The position numbers were made by a program, and so were the translations under genes. Source: Paractinoplanes brasiliensis (lineage in GTDB: Bacteria > Actinomycetota > Actinomycetes > Mycobacteriales > Micromonosporaceae). From it: a stretch of DNA of 64,000 nt. The stretch lies in contig NZ_SNWR01000001.1 of the NCBI RefSeq assembly GCF_004362215.1, forward strand, positions 3,950,001 to 4,014,000. Direction: 5' to 3'. The notes beneath the pieces are model-generated. The model made no database searches and was not told where the DNA came from. It saw only the letters and a program-made list of their open reading frames with translations. Below are positions 61,921 through 64,000 of the stretch, piece after piece (the stretch's first letter is position 1; each line of letters starts with the position of its first letter).

Positions 61921-63075
61921 TCACAGATTGCCGCGCAACTCCTGCTCCCGCTCGATCGCCTCGAACAGCGCCTTGAAGTTGCCCTTGCCGAAACCGAGGG
62001 AGCCGTGCCGCTCGATCAGCTCGAAGAACACCGTCGGGCGGTCCTGCACGGGCGCGGTGAAGATCTGCAGCAGGTAGCCGTCCTCGTCCCGGTCCACCAG
62101 GATCTTGCGGCGCTGCAGCTGTTCGATCGGCACACGCACCTCGCCGATCCGGGCGCGCAGCTCCGGGTCCTCGTAATAGGAGTCGGGGGTGTCGAGGAAC
62201 TGCACGCCCGCGGCCCGCATGGCGTCGACGCTGGCCAGGATGTCGTTGGTGGCTACGGCGACGTGCTGGGCGCCCGGCCCGCCGTAGAACTCGAGGTACT
62301 CGTCGATCTGCGACTTGCGCCGCGAGACGGCCGGCTCGTTCAGCGGGAACTTGACCTTGCGGGTGCCGTCCGCGACGACCTTGCTCATCAGCGCCGAGTA
62401 GTCGGTCGCGATGTCGTCGCCCACGAACTCGGCCATGTTGGTGAAGCCCATGACGCGGCGGTAGAACTCGACCCACTCGTCCATGCGGCCCAGCTCGACG
62501 TTGCCGACCACGTGGTCGACGGCCTGGAAGAAGCGCTTGGGCTGCAGGCCGGCGGCGATGGCGGGCTGCCGGTCGACGATCGGCTCGCGGGCGACGAAAC
62601 CGGGCAGGAACGGGCCGTCGTACCCCGAGCGGTCCACCAGTGAGTGCACGGTGTCCCCGTACGTGGCGATGGCGGCGACCCGTACGGTGCCGTGCTCGTC
62701 CTTGATGTCGTACGGCTCGGTCACGCCCCGCGCGCCGGCGGCCAGCGCGTGCGCGTACGCCTTGTCGACGTCCGGCACCTCGAGCGCGATGTCCTGGATG
62801 CCGTCGCCGTGCTTGGTGACGTGGTCGGCGCCGGGCGCTCCCGCGTGCACCGCCCCGACCAGCACGAACCGGGCGCCGCCGCTGACCAGGACGTATTCGG
62901 CGTGGTCGCGGAAGCCCTGCTCGGGCCCGCGGTAGGCCACGCAGGTCATGCCGAAGGCCGTGGAGTAATAGTGGGCCGCCTGCTTCGCGTTGCCCACGAG
63001 GAACCGGAGGTGGTCGACGCCCTTGACGGGAAAGACGTCGTCGGTACGGGTCCGGTGATCCATCGTCTGCGTCAT
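61921..63075 (-). CDS. hppD: 4-hydroxyphenylpyruvate dioxygenase
   Basis: Converts 4-hydroxyphenylpyruvate to homogentisate. The 384-residue protein is a pair of VOC domains; the iron ligands are His in FFQAVDHVVGNVE, His in GPGAQHVAVAT and Glu in TVFFELIERHG. The C-terminal GSLGFGKGNFKALFEAIE is a strong family signature. ATG 63075 is chosen; ATG 63063 is also possible. Together with hmgA and fahA, 6-9 kb away, it gives the homogentisate route of tyrosine degradation. Confidence 0.95.
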   Translation of the reverse strand: MTQTMDHRTRTDDVFPVKGVDHLRFLVGNAKQAAHYYSTAFGMTCVAYRGPEQGFRDHAEYVLVSGGARFVLVGAVHAGAPGADHVTKHGDGIQDIALEVPDVDKAYAHALAAGARGVTEPYDIKDEHGTVRVAAIATYGDTVHSLVDRSGYDGPFLPGFVAREPIVDRQPAIAAGLQPKRFFQAVDHVVGNVELGRMDEWVEFYRRVMGFTNMAEFVGDDIATDYSALMSKVVADGTRKVKFPLNEPAVSRRKSQIDEYLEFYGGPGAQHVAVATNDILASVDAMRAAGVQFLDTPDSYYEDPELRARIGEVRVPIEQLQRRKILVDRDEDGYLLQIFTAPVQDRPTVFFELIERHGSLGFGKGNFKALFEAIEREQELRGNL

Positions 63076-63169
63076 TGACTGAGGTTGTCGCAGCTCACAG
63101 GGCATTTCAACATGTGTCCGCGCGCTTGCGCAGGGTGCCCGTTCCCCCGTACGGCCGGACCGGCAGCCG

Positions 63170-63182
63170 GTGCAATTTGCAC
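63170..63182. promoter_or_regulatory. GTGCAA-T-TTGCAC palindrome upstream of hppD
   Basis: GTGCAATTTGCAC has perfect 6-bp arms around one central base, about 95 bases before the hppD start and 100 before the divergent gene. The form is similar to Lrp/AsnC-type operators. No such regulator gene is in the window, so the factor would be encoded elsewhere. Confidence 0.5.
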
Positions 63183-63282
63183 AACGCCACGACGGCCCTG
63201 CCCGATATTTCCGGCAAATGCCATCGACACGGGCGAATCAAGATCCTTCGTCCGGGTGAGCGACCTGGCTAGCGTGTCGCGC

Positions 63283-64000
63283 ATGGCGTCGGGTGGCAGC
63301 CCCTGGAAGGGGTACGCGCTGGTCGCGATCGTGATCGTGATCGTGCTGGCCACCACCGGCGTGTGGAATCCGTGGCCACAGGTCTGGGGCTGGGTCAACA
63401 CGAGCGAGCCGATCGCCGGTGGCGCGGCCCGATGGCAGACCCGCATCGGCGGCAGCCCGCAGAGCGTCTCGATCGTCGAGGACGCCGTGGTGGTCGAGTA
63501 CCGCACGTCGGTCGAGGCGTACGGGCTGACCGCCGGGGTCAAGCTCTGGGACAGCGACGCCGACTGGGCCGCGATCGCGGGCGACGGCGCCAACGCGGTG
63601 GTCGCCACCGGCCGCCTGCTGACCAAGGGCTACCAGGTGCTCGACCCGCGCACCGGCGCCCAGCTGCGCGCCGACACCGAGGCCACCGCCGTCTGGACGT
63701 ACCGCAACGCCCTGCTCGACCTGCACTGCGCCAAGGGGGGCGACTGCGCGCTGACGGCCTGGGCGCCGCGAGGCACCAAGCCGCTCTGGTCCGTCGACAC
63801 CGGCGGCATCGGCTTCGTGCTCAACGCCGCCAACCCCGACCTGCCCGACACCCGCCGGCTCACCGCCGACCGGGTCGACGACGACGTGGCCCGCCCCCGG
63901 CTGATGCCGAGCCTGATCGGGCTGCCCGACGACGGCAAGGTCCGGGTGATCGACACCGCGACCGGACGCGTGGTGCAGATCGCCCAGCCGGCGGCCGACC
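63283..64000 (+). CDS. Membrane-anchored PQQ-like protein, N-terminal part (cut by window edge)
   Basis: The frame runs off the right edge after 239 codons. It starts with a short hydrophilic segment and a strong hydrophobic helix (GYALVAIVIVIVLATTGVW), then Trp-containing beta-propeller features (QTRIGGSPQSVSIVEDAVVVEY; GYQVLDPRTGAQLRAD; VRVIDTATGRVVQ). Two Cys (LHCAKGGDCAL) may pair. It resembles the 430-residue PQQ-like protein elsewhere in the window in topology. GTG 63256 is an alternative start. Divergent from hppD. Confidence 0.7.
   Translation, partial: MASGGSPWKGYALVAIVIVIVLATTGVWNPWPQVWGWVNTSEPIAGGAARWQTRIGGSPQSVSIVEDAVVVEYRTSVEAYGLTAGVKLWDSDADWAAIAGDGANAVVATGRLLTKGYQVLDPRTGAQLRADTEATAVWTYRNALLDLHCAKGGDCALTAWAPRGTKPLWSVDTGGIGFVLNAANPDLPDTRRLTADRVDDDVARPRLMPSLIGLPDDGKVRVIDTATGRVVQIAQPAAD

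Overview
The window is high-GC, densely packed actinobacterial chromosome. Many genes start with GTG, and many neighbours overlap as ATGA, GTGA or TGATG. Lsr2, CarD, ClpC, a septum-formation lipoprotein and the linked folate, pantothenate, NAD and coaX genes all point to Actinomycetes. A type III polyketide synthase set that matches the agq locus of Actinoplanes missouriensis suggests Actinoplanes or another member of the Micromonosporaceae. No tRNA, rRNA, CRISPR array or prophage was seen.

Layout. 1-2200: minus-strand operon of conjugation-like membrane and ATPase genes, cut by the window edge. 2496-8910: folP-folB-folK-DUF3180, then membrane proteins, with a 165 bp nested-palindrome MITE-like element at 6529-6693. 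8915-11085 (minus): a stand-alone nuoD translationally coupled to a MidA/NDUFAF7-type methyltransferase. 11270-22906: cofactor and housekeeping block (DUF2520 protein, panC, panD, septum lipoprotein, nadB, nadC, coaX, lysS, lsr2, clpC), with an ordered array of DnaA-box-like sites between lsr2 and clpC. 23010-26916 (minus): two secreted arabinofuranosidases. 27065-34750: mutY, tandem-ACT protein, peptide deformylase, disA, radA and a lipoprotein. 34851-39153: agq-like cluster (UbiA prenyltransferase, methyltransferase, acyl-CoA dehydrogenase, type III PKS). 39161-43237: thioredoxin-like membrane protein, carD, ispD, ispF and a TPR membrane protein. 43323-46729: two-component system and a divergent soluble histidine kinase. 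46873-51811: two regulator/enzyme pairs, ROK with chitosanase and LysR with 2,2-dialkylglycine decarboxylase. 51792-64000: two PQQ-like proteins around a tyrosine-catabolism island (fahA, hmgA, hppD and a Pat-like aminotransferase) with an inserted ROK/MFS pair and two RDD membrane proteins.

How the genes fit together. FolP, FolB and FolK act in successive folate steps. PanC and PanD make pantothenate, which CoaX phosphorylates; NadB and NadC make nicotinate mononucleotide. IspD and IspF belong to the MEP pathway, and the agq-like cluster consumes an isoprenoid diphosphate. Pat, HppD, HmgA and FahA form a tyrosine degradation route with no recognisable maleylacetoacetate isomerase; a conserved-looking unknown protein is coupled to fahA. 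All similarity statements come from reading motifs and remembered family sequences; no search was run.
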